DNA from: an uncultured Prevotella sp.
GTDB lineage: Bacteria > Bacteroidota > Bacteroidia > Bacteroidales > Bacteroidaceae
Reading direction: 5' to 3'
Assembly (NCBI GenBank): GCA_900544825.1
Contig: UQWP01000007.1
Span: 1-57,139 of the forward strand
Length of the DNA: 57,139 nt
Position numbers and translations under genes: made by a program. Below the pieces are notes generated by a model. It did no database searches. It was not told the origin of the DNA and saw only the letters and a list, made by a program, of their open reading frames with translations. Shown here in pieces: positions 9,434 to 18,203 of this stretch. Numbering within the stretch: the stretch's first letter is position 1; each line of letters starts with the position of its first letter.

Positions 9434-9748
9434 TCATCTAACAATTAGAAAAAAGGAGTGGCAGAAGATACTTTCATCGGGATTGGCTTTCCAGACGGAA
9501 TTGGTTTCCAGAACGATGTTCACGTTTGATTTCAACTGTACGGGTCCTGAAAGGAAAGTATGATTGGCAGAAAAGACCACATCTCCCCCTCCGGCATTCG
9601 TACAAGCATCCACAGCTTTCTGAATGGCGATTGCGTCATCACTGATTCCGTTACCTCGAGCACCGAAATCCATCACATTGAAGTTACGACCATAGAGTAT
9701 GCAGGGTATGGTTAGTAAAATCAATAAGTTTAGCGTTAATTTACTCAT
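9434..9748 (-). pseudogene. GH28-type pectinase, N-terminal stub
   Basis: The start at 9748 gives a signal peptide and then NVMDFGARGNGISDDA, AIQKAVDACTNAGGGDVVF and LSGPVQLKSNV. This is the first turn of the parallel beta-helix of GH28 polygalacturonases and pectate-lyase-superfamily proteins. The frame ends after about 104 residues, whereas the family needs 400 or more. No continuation of the helix is found downstream, where the DUF4468 gene starts. It is a truncated relic that still sits at the head of the operon and may supply its promoter. Confidence 0.75.
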
Positions 9749-9769
9749 CGGCTTAAAGATTAGTTGCTG

Positions 9770-9777
9770 CAAAAATA
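9770..9777 (-). promoter_or_regulatory. -7 box for the decayed glycan operon
   Basis: The minus strand reads TATTTTTG, a match to TAnnTTTG, 22 bases before the GH28-stub ATG at 9748. The -33 region has only CAAT at 9798-9801 (plus strand), a weak fit. The remaining bases up to 10030 are AT-rich and hold no gene. Confidence 0.45.
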
Positions 9778-9952
9778 AACAAAAAAAATAATAAATGCAA
9801 TTTTTTAAGTAAAAAAATGCAAGATTCAACAAAAAAACTTCTTTTATTCCTGCAAACCTAACTTTTATAATGATTTCAAACGTTTATATCGCCCAAAAGG
9901 ATACACCAGGAAACAAGCGAAAGCGATTCGATACAGTATTACAAACACACCA

Positions 9953-10040
9953 CCTGTATATTTATACTGCATATTTCTTGTATATTTCTATCATTCTACA
10001 ACAAATTATCGTAAATATGCAAATTTTATACGTATTTTCT
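9953..10040 (+). promoter_or_regulatory. Possible ArgR operator region
   Basis: The sequence is rich in TGTATATTTATAC, TGCATATTTC and TGCAAATTTTATACG-type blocks, which resemble the ARG-box core (T-N-N-AT, AT-rich, ATNCA). It lies directly before the argR promoter, as expected for autoregulation. The resemblance was judged by eye only. Confidence 0.35.
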
Positions 10041-10070
10041 TGGCGTTTTCATATATTTATTGTAATTTTG
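10040..10070 (+). promoter_or_regulatory. argR operon promoter
   Basis: TTGG (10040) is followed about 20 bases later by TAATTTTG (10063-10070), a good Bacteroidota promoter. Transcription would start about 20 bases before the argR ATG at 10099. Confidence 0.6.
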
Positions 10071-10098
10071 CAACCACAAACGAATAAAAATACAGCGT

Positions 10099-10584
10099 AT
10101 GAAAGTAAAGAACAACAGATTGGAAGCATTAAAGATGCTTATCTCTAGCCAAGAGCTAAGTTCGCAGGAACAACTCTTGCAAGCTTTGCACAAAGAAGGA
10201 TTTGAGATAACGCAAGCCACATTGAGCCGCGACCTCAAGCTGCTCAAGGTAGCAAAGGCTGCTTCATCCAGCGGAAAATACGCATACGTTTTACCCAATG
10301 ATGCACTCTACAAACGTGTCACTCACCCTATGTCCATCAGCAAGATGGGACTGAGTACAGGATTTCAATCCATCAATTTCTCAGGCAATATGGTAGTTAT
10401 CAAGACACGTCCGGGATATGCGAGCAGTATCGCCTACAACATCGACAACAGCGATATTCCTCAAATCCTTGGAACCATCGCAGGAGATGACACCATCTTC
10501 CTGGTCAAGAAGAAGGGTACTACAGAAGAGGAAATCATCGACATCTTGTCGGAAGTGATTCCGGAGCTCAATCATAGATATTAA
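10099..10584 (+). CDS. argR: Arginine repressor ArgR
   Basis: The 161-residue protein has an N-terminal winged helix with the family signature SSQEQLLQAL, EITQATLSRDLKLLKV at residues about 20-50. Its C-terminal hexamerisation and arginine-binding domain has GTIAGDDTIFLV near 130-142. ArgR senses arginine and represses arginine synthesis genes. It is first in the cluster argR-GNAT-argG-argC-argD, so it probably controls this set and itself. Its length is normal for the family. Confidence 0.93.
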   Translation: MKVKNNRLEALKMLISSQELSSQEQLLQALHKEGFEITQATLSRDLKLLKVAKAASSSGKYAYVLPNDALYKRVTHPMSISKMGLSTGFQSINFSGNMVVIKTRPGYASSIAYNIDNSDIPQILGTIAGDDTIFLVKKKGTTEEEIIDILSEVIPELNHRY

Positions 10585-10648
10585 TTGAACTTTGATTGGT
10601 TAATAACAACAGATTACAAAATAAGAACATTCAAAATATAAAGAGAAA

Positions 10649-11254
10649 ATGGAAGAAGTTAAAGTAATGGTGGCTGACGAAAGTCACATCAAGTACATCG
10701 ACACCATTCTGACTACAATTGCAGAAGCTGCAAAGAAGCGTGGTTCTGGTATCGCCAAGCGTTCACCAGAGTATGTTGCCACCAAGATGCGCGAAGCCAA
10801 GGCGGTCATCGCTCTCCAGGGCGAGAAGTTCGCTGGTTTCAGCTACATCGAAACATGGGGCAACAAGCACTATGTCACCACATCAGGTTTGATCGTTCAC
10901 CCAGACTTCCGTGGTTTGGGCTTGGCTAAGCGAATCAAGAACCTGACCTTTACGCTCGCCCGACAGCGATGGCCTCATGCCAAGATTTTCTCTTTGACAT
11001 CCGGTTCGGCTGTAATGAAGATGAACACCCAGCTGGGTTATCTTCCTGTTACCTTCGCCGACCTGACCGATGATGAGTCATTCTGGCGTGGTTGCGAGGG
11101 TTGCATCAACGTGGATGTCCTCCATCGTACCAACCGCAAATACTGCATCTGCACCGCCATGCTCTTCGACCCAGAGGAGCATCTGCCTATCAAGCTTCCT
11201 CAGGAGGTGATTGAGAGAATCAGAAAGATTGACGGTCCATCTGCAGAAATTTAA
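10649..11254 (+). CDS. GNAT acyltransferase of the arginine cluster
   Basis: The 201-residue GNAT-fold protein has the acyl-CoA-binding motif HPDFRGLGLAKRI at about residues 88-100. It sits between argR and argG, 64 bases after argR. The position suggests the first step, N-acylation of glutamate. Because the downstream carbamoyltransferase in this genome is of the N-succinylornithine type, the acyl donor may be succinyl-CoA rather than acetyl-CoA, which is inference. No classical ArgA (amino-acid kinase plus GNAT) or ArgJ is present in the window. Confidence 0.8.
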   Translation: MEEVKVMVADESHIKYIDTILTTIAEAAKKRGSGIAKRSPEYVATKMREAKAVIALQGEKFAGFSYIETWGNKHYVTTSGLIVHPDFRGLGLAKRIKNLTFTLARQRWPHAKIFSLTSGSAVMKMNTQLGYLPVTFADLTDDESFWRGCEGCINVDVLHRTNRKYCICTAMLFDPEEHLPIKLPQEVIERIRKIDGPSAEI

Positions 11255-11333
11255 ATCCTTATATATAATAAGGTGTTGGCAAGAATGCCAATTTAACACT
11301 TAACATTTCACACTTAACATTAATCATAAGGTT

Positions 11334-12536
11334 ATGGCAAATAAGAAAGTAGTAGTCGCTTTTAGCGGCGGTCTCGATACATCATACACAGTAATGAAGT
11401 TGACCCAGGATGGCTGGGATGTTTATGCAGCATGCGCTAACACAGGTGGTTTCTCTGCCGAGCAGTTGAAGACCAACGAGGAGAACGCATACAAGTTGGG
11501 TGCAAAGGCATACGTCACTCTCGACGTTACCCACGAGTATTACGAGAAATCATTGAAATACATGATTTTCGGTAATGTGCTCCGCAACAACTGCTACCCT
11601 ATCTCAGTATCTTCTGAGCGTATCTTCCAGGCTATCGCCATCGCTCGTTACGCCAAGGAGATTGGTGCTGACGCCATCGCTCACGGAAGTACAGGTGCCG
11701 GCAACGACCAGATCCGTTTCGACATGACCTTCCTGGTTATGGCTCCTGGTGTAGAGATCATTACATTGACCCGTGACAAGGCACTTTCTCGTAAGGAGGA
11801 GGTTGATTACCTGAACGAGCACGGCTTCTATGCAGACTTCACCAAGTTGAAGTATTCTTATAACGTAGGTATCTGGGGAACCAGTATCTGCGGTGGTGAG
11901 ATTCTCGACCCAACCCAGGGTCTTCCAGAGGAGGCTTACCTGAAGCACGTTACTGCCAAGGAAGAAGAGGCAGAGTTGAAGATTACATTCGAGAAGGGTG
12001 AGATCGTAGCTGTCAACGGCGAGAAGTTTGATGATAAGATTGCTGCCATCCAGAAGATTGAGGAGATTGGTGCTTCTTACGCTATCGGTCGCGACTGCAA
12101 CGTGGGTGACACCATCATCGGTATCAAGGGTCGTGTAGCTTTCGAGGCTGCAGCTCCTAAGCTCATCATCGAGGCTCACCGTCTGTTGGAGAAGAGCACA
12201 TTGAGCAAGTGGCAGCAGTATTGGAAGGACCAGGTAGGCAACTGGTACGGAATGTTCCTCCACGAGAGCCAGTACCTGGAGCCAGTAATGCCGGATATCG
12301 AGGCAATGTTGACTTCTTCTCAGCGCAACGTAAACGGTACAGCAATCCTGAAGCTCCGTCCATACAGTTTCCAGACTGTAGGTATCGATTCAGCAGACGA
12401 TTTGACCAAGTCTAAGCTCGGTGAGTATGGTGAGATGCAGCACGGTTGGACAGCCGAGGATGCAAAGGGCTTCATCAAGGTAAGTTCTACCCCACTCCGT
12501 GTTTATTATGGTATGCACCCTAACGAGGAAAGATAA
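11334..12536 (+). CDS. argG: Argininosuccinate synthase
   Basis: The 400-residue enzyme joins citrulline and aspartate using ATP. The N-terminal PP-loop FSGGLDTSY, the motif HGSTGAGNDQIRF at about 117-129 and the C-terminal YGMFLHESQY block are family hallmarks. Length is normal. The next gene, argC, starts one base after this stop codon, so translation is probably coupled. Confidence 0.96.
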   Translation: MANKKVVVAFSGGLDTSYTVMKLTQDGWDVYAACANTGGFSAEQLKTNEENAYKLGAKAYVTLDVTHEYYEKSLKYMIFGNVLRNNCYPISVSSERIFQAIAIARYAKEIGADAIAHGSTGAGNDQIRFDMTFLVMAPGVEIITLTRDKALSRKEEVDYLNEHGFYADFTKLKYSYNVGIWGTSICGGEILDPTQGLPEEAYLKHVTAKEEEAELKITFEKGEIVAVNGEKFDDKIAAIQKIEEIGASYAIGRDCNVGDTIIGIKGRVAFEAAAPKLIIEAHRLLEKSTLSKWQQYWKDQVGNWYGMFLHESQYLEPVMPDIEAMLTSSQRNVNGTAILKLRPYSFQTVGIDSADDLTKSKLGEYGEMQHGWTAEDAKGFIKVSSTPLRVYYGMHPNEER

Positions 12537-12537
12537 T

Positions 12538-13539
12538 ATGGTAAAAGTAGGTATTTTAGGAGCAGCTGGTTATACAGGAGGTGAGTTGATTCGCCTCCTT
12601 ATCAACCATCCAGAGGCAGAGATTGTATTCGCCAACAGCGAGAGTAACGCCGGCAACCTGGTGGCTGAGGTTCACGAGGGTTTGTATGGCGAGACTGATT
12701 TGAAGTTTACCGCTGAGATGCCTTTCGACCAGGTGGATGTCATCTTCTTCTGCTTCGGTCACGGCAAGAGCGAGGCGTTCCTGAAGGAGCACAATGTTCC
12801 GGAGAACGTAAAGATTATCGACCTGGCACAGGACTTCCGTCTTGCCCCAGAGACTGTGGTTGCTACCCAGCAGCCAACTCCAGCCGCTCACGATTTTGTA
12901 TATGGTCTTCCAGAAATAAATGAATCAAAAATAGCCGTAGCTCAGCACGTGGCAAACCCAGGTTGTTTTGCAACCTGCATCCAACTTGGTTTGTTGCCTG
13001 CTGCTAAGATGGGCCTCATCAACAGCGATGTATCTGTCAATGCCATTACCGGTAGTACCGGCGCTGGTCAGAAACCAGGCGCCACTACCCATTTCTCATG
13101 GCGCAACAACAACATGAGCATCTACAAGGCATTCAACCATCAGCACGTGCCTGAGATTCGTGAGAGTCTGAAGCAGATACAGGGTTATCTCGATGCAGCC
13201 ATCGACTTCATCCCTTACCGTGGCGACTTCGCCCGCGGTATCTTCGCTACAGAAGTTGTGAAGACCGACAAGCCTATCGAGGAAATCGTGGCAGGTTACA
13301 AGGAGTTCTACAAGGATGCCAAGTTTACTCACTATGTGGATAAGGCAATCGACCTGAAGCAGGTGGTGAATACCAACAAGTGCCTGGTTCATGTAGATAA
13401 GTATGGCGATAAGCTCCTGATTACTTCCTGCATCGACAACCTTCTGAAGGGTGCCGTAGGTCAGGCTGTTCAGAACATGAACATCATGTTTGGTCTCGAC
13501 CAGACAGCAGGTTTGAAACTCAAGCCATCAGCATTTTAG
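12538..13539 (+). CDS. argC: N-acyl-gamma-glutamyl-phosphate reductase
   Basis: The start at 12538 gives MVKVGILGAAGYTGGEL with the Rossmann GxxGxxG motif at once. An upstream in-frame ATG lies inside argG and adds residues the family lacks. The catalytic Cys is in VANPGCFAT at about residue 141, and the C-terminal GAVGQAVQNMN is typical. The protein has 333 residues. It reduces the acyl-glutamyl phosphate made by ArgB, whose gene is not in the window. The argG stop and this ATG are separated by a single base. Confidence 0.95.
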   Translation: MVKVGILGAAGYTGGELIRLLINHPEAEIVFANSESNAGNLVAEVHEGLYGETDLKFTAEMPFDQVDVIFFCFGHGKSEAFLKEHNVPENVKIIDLAQDFRLAPETVVATQQPTPAAHDFVYGLPEINESKIAVAQHVANPGCFATCIQLGLLPAAKMGLINSDVSVNAITGSTGAGQKPGATTHFSWRNNNMSIYKAFNHQHVPEIRESLKQIQGYLDAAIDFIPYRGDFARGIFATEVVKTDKPIEEIVAGYKEFYKDAKFTHYVDKAIDLKQVVNTNKCLVHVDKYGDKLLITSCIDNLLKGAVGQAVQNMNIMFGLDQTAGLKLKPSAF

Positions 13540-13552
13540 ATAAAAGAATTCG

Positions 13553-13582
13553 GAAGAACGGATGAAAAATCATTCGTTCTTC
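13553..13582 (+). terminator. Hairpin between argC and argD
   Basis: GAAGAACG (13553-13560) and ATGA pair with TCAT and CGTTCTTC (575-582 of the same kilobase). An AT-rich stretch follows, but only a weak T-run. It may reduce read-through into argD. Confidence 0.5.
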
Positions 13583-13648
13583 TATCATAAAAAATAGTTT
13601 GTAATAAGATAACTCTATGAGTTGTCTTTCTTAAAACATAGATTTAAA

Positions 13649-14791
13649 ATGAAACTTTACGACGTATATCCTCTTTTCGATATTAATATTGTAAAAGGAC
13701 AGGGCTGCAAGGTATGGGACGACAAGGGTCAGGAATATCTCGACCTCTATGGTGGTCATGCCGTTATCAGCATCGGTCATTGCCATCCTCACTATGTGGA
13801 GATGCTCACCAACCAGTTGAACAACCTGGGTTTCTATTCCAACTCTGTCATCAACAAGTTGCAGGTGAAACTCGCTGAGCGTCTGGGCAAGGCTAGCGGT
13901 TATGAGGATTATCAGTTCTTCCTCATCAACTCGGGTGCCGAGGCTAACGAGAACGCCTTGAAGCTGGCTTCTTTCACCAACGGCAGAACCCGTGTGCTTT
14001 CTTTAGAAAAGGCATTCCACGGCAGAACATCCCTTGCTGTAGAGGTAACAAATAATCCAAAGATTATCGCTCCAATCAATGATAATGGTCACGTAACCTA
14101 TCTTCCTATCAACGATCTGGAGGCATGGGAGAAGGAACTTGCCAAGGGTGATGTATGTGCTTGTATCATCGAGGCTATTCAGGGCGTAGGTGGTTGCAAC
14201 ATGGTAACTCCTGAGTTTGCACAGGGCTTGCAGGCTGCCTGCAAGAAATACGGCACCATCCTCATCTGCGATGAAATCCAGTGCGGTTATGGCAGAAGCG
14301 GTAAGTTCTTTGCTCACCAGTGGTTGGGCATCAAGCCAGACCTCATCACCGTAGCCAAGGGTATCGGCAATGGTTTCCCTATGGGTGGTGTCTTGATTTC
14401 TCCAGAGTTTACTCCTGTATATGGTCAGTTGGGTACAACCTTCGGTGGCAACCACCTGGCATGTACTGCCGCTCTCGCCGTTCTCGATGTCTTCGAGAAA
14501 GAGAACCTGGTACAGAATGCGCATGAGGTTGGTGAATATCTCATCGCCCAGCTGAAGGAGTTGCAGAAGCGCAACAGTCATATCACAGAGGTTCGTGGCC
14601 GTGGCTTGATGGTAGGAGCCGTCCTCGATATTCCTCACAAGGAAGTTCGCAGCAAGCTCATCCACGAGCAGCACTGCTTCACCGGTTGCGCCGGCACCAA
14701 CATCCTCCGCATCCTCCCTCCATTGGTATTGACCAAGGAAAATGTGGATGACTTCATCGGAAGATTGGAAACCGTATTGAAGGAAGTATAA
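13649..14791 (+). CDS. argD: N-acylornithine aminotransferase
   Basis: The 380-residue protein is a class-III PLP aminotransferase. GGHAVISIGHCHP, NSGAEANENALKLA, LICDEIQCGYGRSG (the PLP-contact Asp) and TVAKGIGNGFPMG (the PLP Lys) are all in place. It converts N-acylglutamate semialdehyde to N-acylornithine; the natural acyl group may be succinyl. The start at 13649 matches the family N-terminus. An earlier in-frame TTG would add nine unrelated residues. It follows argC after a 109-bp gap that contains a hairpin. Confidence 0.94.
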   Translation: MKLYDVYPLFDINIVKGQGCKVWDDKGQEYLDLYGGHAVISIGHCHPHYVEMLTNQLNNLGFYSNSVINKLQVKLAERLGKASGYEDYQFFLINSGAEANENALKLASFTNGRTRVLSLEKAFHGRTSLAVEVTNNPKIIAPINDNGHVTYLPINDLEAWEKELAKGDVCACIIEAIQGVGGCNMVTPEFAQGLQAACKKYGTILICDEIQCGYGRSGKFFAHQWLGIKPDLITVAKGIGNGFPMGGVLISPEFTPVYGQLGTTFGGNHLACTAALAVLDVFEKENLVQNAHEVGEYLIAQLKELQKRNSHITEVRGRGLMVGAVLDIPHKEVRSKLIHEQHCFTGCAGTNILRILPPLVLTKENVDDFIGRLETVLKEV

Positions 14792-14847
14792 ACCCATTGA
14801 GATAAGGATATAAAAAAAACTCAACCCATAAAAGAAATAGAAAGAAA

Positions 14848-14889
14848 AGAAAGAGAGCGGCAGCCGAATACATTTTGGCTGTCGCTCTT
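14848..14889. terminator. Imperfect hairpin after argD
   Basis: AAGAGAGCGGCAGCC pairs with GGCTGTCGCTCTT with one or two mismatches. It lies between argD and the promoter of the restriction gene and probably separates the two transcripts. Confidence 0.45.
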
Positions 14890-14910
14890 GGTGTTTTAAG
14901 AAAAAGTTAT

Positions 14911-14918
14911 TACCTTTG
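14911..14918 (+). promoter_or_regulatory. -7 box of the restriction-modification gene
   Basis: TACCTTTG followed by CC fits TAnnTTTG. It shows that the gene has its own promoter and that translation must begin downstream of about 14925. This rules out the longest reading from 14875. Confidence 0.6.
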
Positions 14919-14991
14919 CCAACAGGAAGAGACAACGCAAGAGAAACTGATGAATTCTTCACTCTTCGTTCTTCCCTCTTCACTTACCAAC

Positions 14992-17721
14992 ATGACAGAG
15001 AAACAACAGAAAATTGCTGCCGCTGCCTTCGCCAAGAAATGGGAAGGCAGGGGATATGAGAAGGGAGAAAGCCAGACATTCTGGATAGAACTCTTGACGG
15101 AAGTATTTGGCATCGAGAGTCCTTCTCAGTTCATACACTTTGAGCAACAAGCACAATTAGACCATACCTCCTTCATTGATGGTATGATCTCAGCTACCCA
15201 TGTGATGATAGAACAAAAGTCACTGGGCAAAGATCTACGACAAGCCATCAAGCAGAGCGATGGCACACTCCTCACTCCTTTCCAGCAGGCACAGCGATAC
15301 TCTGCCGTATTGCCCTACTCCGAGCGACCTCGCTGGATTGTTACCTGTAATTTCTCTGAGTTTGATGTCTATGATATGGAGAACCCGAAGGGTGAGCCAT
15401 CCCGCATCCTCCTTAAAGACTTGGAGAAGGAGTACTATCGCCTGCAATTCCTGGTAGAGCAACAGGGCATCCATCTGCAACGGGAGATGGAGGTATCAAT
15501 GAAGGCTGGCGAGATTGTCGGTAAGCTCTATGATGCCTTTGTTACTCAGTATGATGCCGATGACCCTCAATCACTCCGCTACCTGAACATTCTTTGTGTG
15601 AGATTGGTATTCTGCCTCTATGCTGAGGATGCTGGAATCTTTGGCAAACGAGATATGTTCCATGATTTTCTGGCTCATTATCAGACGGAAGATATGAGAA
15701 TGGCTCTGGTACAACTCTTCGAGGTTCTCAATACCCCTGCCGACAAGCGAAGCAAGTATCTCAATCCCTCGCTTGCCGCCTTTCCATATACCAATGGCGG
15801 ACTCTTTGCCGAGGATATAGACATTCCGCAGTTCACCGACGAACTGCGTGATACGCTCCTGCAGCACGCCTCGCTCGATTTTGACTGGAGCGAGATTTCT
15901 CCAACCATCTTCGGCGGAGTGTTTGAGAGTACCCTCAATCCTGAGACTCGACGCTCAGGAGGTATGCACTACACCTCGATAGAGAATATCCATAAGGTAA
16001 TAGACCCTCTGTTTTATAACGACCTCAGAAAGACATTCGATGATTGTCTGGAGGAAACGAACATCAAAAAGCGTATGCAGAGACTGCACGGATTGCAGGA
16101 CAAGATGGCTAACCTCAAGTTCTTCGACCCTGCCTGTGGCTCGGGCAATTTCCTAACAGAGACTTACCTCTCTTTGCGAAGATTGGAAAATGAGATTATC
16201 AAGCAGATATACAGTGTGGAGCAACTTAACGCCTTCGAGAATCCCATCAAGGTGAACATCCATCAGTTTTACGGCATCGAAATCAATGACTTCGCCGTCA
16301 CCGTAGCCACCACCGCTCTCTGGATAAGCGAGGCGCAGATGATGGCAGAGACAGAGAAGATCATCCACCACGACATCGACTTCCTGCCGCTGAAGAGCTA
16401 TGCCAACATTACAGAGGGCAACTCATTGCGAATTGCCTGGGAGAAAGTATGTCAGAAGGAGGAGCTCGACTACATCATCGGCAATCCGCCGTTCGTGGGA
16501 TTCACCTTTATGACTAAAGAGCAAAAGGAAGACATGCAACAACTGTTCCCTGGCATCAAGAACCTTGACTACGTATGCTGTTGGTATAAGAAAGCAAACG
16601 ACTTCATCCAAGGCACAACGATAGAATGCGCTTTTGTATCAACCAATTCGATAGCGCAAGGCGAAACTGTCGCAAGGTTCTATTCCCAGTTGAACTATAA
16701 GATAAACTTTGCATATCAGTCGTTTGTATGGAGCAGTGAGGCTTCACAAAAAGCTGCCGTCCATTGTGTCATCATCGGGTTTGCCATGTTTGATAGAGAA
16801 ACGAAATTCATATATATGGGCAATGCCAAGGCCGAAGTGAAGCAGATAAACGCTTATCTTTGTGACGCACCTAATGTACTTGTACAAAGCAGGAACAAGC
16901 CTCTTTGCGACATACCCAAAATGATATATGGCAACAAGCCTGCTGACGGCGGATTCTTAATCATAGAGGATTGTGACAAGGAAGATTTCTTAAAGCAAGA
17001 GTCACAAGCAGAAAAGTTCGTGCATCCATTTATGGGAGCTGTAGAATTTCTGCATAACAAAAAGAGATGGTGCTTGTGGCTTGTACACGCTACTCCTGCG
17101 GAGATAAAGGCTTGTCCTTTGGTCTATGAAAGAGTAAAGAAATGCCAAGAGAAACGAGCAGCAAGCATAGCAGCTGGTATTCGCAAATTTGCAGACACCC
17201 CGACATTATTTGCTCAAAGAACACAACCAGAAGATGTTGATTTCTTTGTGGTGCCAAGAGTTTCGTCTGAGAGACGAAAGTATATCCCAATGGGCTTTAT
17301 GACAGCCGATGTGATTTCCAGTGACGCTGTTCAGATAATTCCCAACGCCACTCTCTACCACTTCGGCATCTTGGAGTCGAACGTCCACATGGCATGGATG
17401 CGAGCTGTATGCGGTCGCTTAGAAATGCGTTACCGCTACAGCAAGGACATCGTGTACAACAACTTCCCATGGCCATCTCCTACTTCAGAGCAGCAAGCGA
17501 AGATTGAGACATCCGCCCAAGCCATCCTAGATGCGAGGGCAGTGTATCCCGACTCCTCTCTCGCCGACCTCTACGACCCGACGCTCATGCCAAAAGAGCT
17601 TTTACAAGCTCATCGTCAGAACGACCGAGCCGTGATGGCAGCCTATGGTTTCTCCACCAAGATGACGGAGAGTGAATGCGTAGCGGAGCTGTTCAAGAAG
17701 TATGCAGAAATGGTGGAATAA
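14992..17721 (+). CDS. MmeI-type single-chain restriction-modification enzyme
   Basis: The 909-residue protein, counted from 14992, combines nuclease, methylase and target recognition. Residues 63-76 show D-(10)-EQK, the PD-(D/E)XK catalytic pattern placed as in MmeI. DPACGSGNFL near residue 378 is SAM motif I and NPPF near 497 is the adenine-methylase motif IV. The C-terminal third should hold the target-recognition domain. Type IIL enzymes methylate one strand of adenine and cut about 20 bp away, which is family knowledge. Length agrees with the family (about 920). An in-frame ATG at 14950 is an alternative start. No partner gene is needed, and it heads a defence-like stretch. Confidence 0.88.
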   Translation: MTEKQQKIAAAAFAKKWEGRGYEKGESQTFWIELLTEVFGIESPSQFIHFEQQAQLDHTSFIDGMISATHVMIEQKSLGKDLRQAIKQSDGTLLTPFQQAQRYSAVLPYSERPRWIVTCNFSEFDVYDMENPKGEPSRILLKDLEKEYYRLQFLVEQQGIHLQREMEVSMKAGEIVGKLYDAFVTQYDADDPQSLRYLNILCVRLVFCLYAEDAGIFGKRDMFHDFLAHYQTEDMRMALVQLFEVLNTPADKRSKYLNPSLAAFPYTNGGLFAEDIDIPQFTDELRDTLLQHASLDFDWSEISPTIFGGVFESTLNPETRRSGGMHYTSIENIHKVIDPLFYNDLRKTFDDCLEETNIKKRMQRLHGLQDKMANLKFFDPACGSGNFLTETYLSLRRLENEIIKQIYSVEQLNAFENPIKVNIHQFYGIEINDFAVTVATTALWISEAQMMAETEKIIHHDIDFLPLKSYANITEGNSLRIAWEKVCQKEELDYIIGNPPFVGFTFMTKEQKEDMQQLFPGIKNLDYVCCWYKKANDFIQGTTIECAFVSTNSIAQGETVARFYSQLNYKINFAYQSFVWSSEASQKAAVHCVIIGFAMFDRETKFIYMGNAKAEVKQINAYLCDAPNVLVQSRNKPLCDIPKMIYGNKPADGGFLIIEDCDKEDFLKQESQAEKFVHPFMGAVEFLHNKKRWCLWLVHATPAEIKACPLVYERVKKCQEKRAASIAAGIRKFADTPTLFAQRTQPEDVDFFVVPRVSSERRKYIPMGFMTADVISSDAVQIIPNATLYHFGILESNVHMAWMRAVCGRLEMRYRYSKDIVYNNFPWPSPTSEQQAKIETSAQAILDARAVYPDSSLADLYDPTLMPKELLQAHRQNDRAVMAAYGFSTKMTESECVAELFKKYAEMVE

Positions 17722-17739
17722 AGATTTTGCAATATAAGC

Positions 17740-17782
17740 CAACAAGGGCATTTGCCGACATAATCAGCAAATGCCCTTGTTG
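17740..17782 (+). terminator. Strong hairpin after the restriction gene
   Basis: CAACAAGGGCATTTGC (17740-17755) pairs perfectly with GCAAATGCCCTTGTTG (17767-17782). No T-run follows, so intrinsic termination is uncertain. It may act for both strands. Confidence 0.55.
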
Positions 17783-17847
17783 CGATTAAGGTTCCAAGAC
17801 TATCTTTCCTTTCGATGGATAACGATAAGCTTATATCCTTAATAATA

Positions 17848-17994
17848 TCAAGCTTTTACAGCATTGACTGTCACAACCCTTGCCACATAGCCATTAGGCA
17901 AAGATGGCATATCAACGACCTCATTAACCGGATGTTCCTTAAGGAACTCCTCCCAAGTGGTATGAACTACTTTTAATTTATGGTTCTCTTTCAT
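17848..17994 (-). CDS. Small protein of unknown function, 48 residues
   Basis: The minus-strand frame from ATG at 17994 encodes a charged, soluble-looking 48-residue protein. It starts MKENHKLKVVHTTWEEF and ends VTVNAVKA. It has no signal peptide or membrane segment. It lies directly downstream of a decayed HEPN/MNT pair on the same strand, and the coding frame is uninterrupted. I do not recognise the family; it could be a small antitoxin-like protein or a chance frame. Confidence 0.4.
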   Translation of the reverse strand: MKENHKLKVVHTTWEEFLKEHPVNEVVDMPSLPNGYVARVVTVNAVKA

Positions 17995-18016
17995 ATCTAC
18001 AAGCGCTTAATATAAA

Positions 18017-18094
18017 TCAGTATAGAAGAACAAGTTCATCATTCCCCACAATAATATCTTCCAATCTTCCTTTATCCCTAACTAGCTCTCTCAT
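18017..18094 (-). pseudogene. HEPN toxin remnant (N-terminal 25 residues)
   Basis: The minus frame from ATG at 18094 reads MRELVRDKGRLEDI, the usual opening of short HEPN (DUF86) toxins. It then loses resemblance and stops after 25 codons. The family needs about 110 residues including an RxxxxH catalytic motif, which is absent. The ATG overlaps the end of the upstream MNT remnant, the normal arrangement of MNT-HEPN pairs. Confidence 0.5.
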
Positions 18095-18203
18095 ATACCA
18101 AGATTTTATCTCGTTCCACACACTCCTGAGCATACGGACGCAAAGAGCCATCAACTACCAAGTCAACTTCACGACCTAGCAGTTGCTTCAAATCCTCATA
18201 CAT
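18078..18203 (-). pseudogene. MNT nucleotidyltransferase antitoxin remnant (C-terminal part)
   Basis: The minus frame reads MYEDLKQLLGREVDLV, then VDGSLRPYAQE and VERDKILVYE to a stop at 18078. This matches the C-terminal half of MntA-like minimal nucleotidyltransferases that AMPylate and silence HEPN toxins. The N-terminal GSxxxG...DxD active site is missing. The frame stays open a little further upstream without restoring it, and then meets the neighbouring gene's end. Together with the HEPN stub it is a dead toxin-antitoxin pair. Confidence 0.55.

Noticed and set aside
9953..10040. Riboswitch before argR
   Set aside because: The predicted transcription start lies only about 20 bases before the ATG, leaving no room for a leader RNA; the AT-rich blocks are more likely operator DNA.
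14875..14991. Longer N-terminus of the MmeI-type enzyme
   Set aside because: The longest reading starts upstream of the -7 box at 14911-14918, so those codons would not be in the mRNA; the family begins at MTEKQ.
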